Of a stretch of 64,000 bases of DNA, positions 63,986-64,000 are shown one piece after another. The stretch is taken from NCBI RefSeq assembly GCF_003123745.1, contig NZ_QETB01000003.1:186001-250000 (forward strand), written 5' to 3'. The DNA is from Ancrocorticia populi (GTDB taxonomy: Bacteria > Actinomycetota > Actinomycetes > Actinomycetales > Actinomycetaceae). How positions within the stretch are numbered: position 1 is the stretch's first letter; every line of letters begins with the position of its first letter. The notes below the pieces were generated by a model. That model was not told where the DNA came from. It searched no databases and saw only the letters and a program-made list of their open reading frames with translations. The position numbers and the translations under genes are program-made.

Positions 63986-64000
63986 CGGAGGGATATAGGA

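Overview
The window is chromosomal DNA of a high-GC Gram-positive bacterium, most likely a member of the Actinomycetaceae (Trueperella/Arcanobacterium-like; the genus is a guess). Reasons: actinobacterial families such as DUF222/HNH, DUF5701 and a membrane-fused NirK, frequent GTG/TTG starts, GC-rich codon use, and type-B succinate dehydrogenase. No rRNA, tRNA, CRISPR array, prophage or IS transposase is visible.

Layout. 1-6542: end of a methionine-binding lipoprotein gene, a membrane-anchored copper nitrite reductase, and metF-metE preceded by a Met-codon-rich small reading frame. 6534-16239: ornithine aminotransferase, a tandem GNAT protein, sdhCAB, an AarF/UbiB kinase and a MATE exporter. 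16486-19381: a decayed ABC exporter (two TAG stops in the ATPase, a frameshift in the permease). 19398-28147: a sugar/polyol catabolic locus on the minus strand (aldolase, GlpP-type antiterminator, two FGGY kinases, 2-hydroxyacid dehydrogenase, SDR, two zinc dehydrogenases) with a LacI-type palindrome and a 20-bp tandem repeat, but no transporter. 28800-39405: 3-methyladenine glycosylase, a DUF222/HNH protein with a 24-residue Gly-Ser repeat, an SDR pseudogene, a TipA-like MerR regulator, transaldolase, small accessory genes and a DinB-ankyrin pseudogene. 39543-46979: MFS exporter, methyltransferase, quinone reductase, HAD phosphatase, GH3 glycosidase, alpha/beta hydrolase. 46956-48182: a three-gene DUF6941/DUF4258/DUF2283 cassette between near-identical direct repeats. 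48233-53491: RHH/VOC pair, Na+/H+ antiporter, D,D-carboxypeptidase, HAD, CPBP protease. 53691-56914: DNA repair cluster (Ada-AlkA fusion, Ogt, MutM). 56970-63985: YefM/RelE module, DUF5701, two NTF2-like proteins, an orphan DmsA cut by a late TAG, DUF898, and an Abi_2 defence gene.

How the genes work together: metF-metE make methionine from homocysteine while the metQ fragment belongs to methionine uptake; sdhCAB feeds respiration, with NirK and (formerly) DmsA giving alternative electron acceptors; Ada-AlkA, Ogt and MutM cover alkylated and oxidised bases; the 19.4-28.1 kb locus reads as oxidation, phosphorylation and aldol cleavage of an unidentified carbohydrate.

Three signals stand out. 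(1) A short motif, an AT-rich run followed by AACGACGACGA, recurs more than a dozen times, mostly between genes or in variable protein segments, twice as inverted pairs. (2) The DUF6941/DUF4258/DUF2283 cassette is bracketed by 64-bp direct repeats that contain this motif and the 3' end of the neighbouring hydrolase gene, as expected of an inserted cassette. (3) Five genes are broken, and four of the five in-frame stops are TAG; the DmsA case keeps a perfectly conserved C-terminus beyond the stop.
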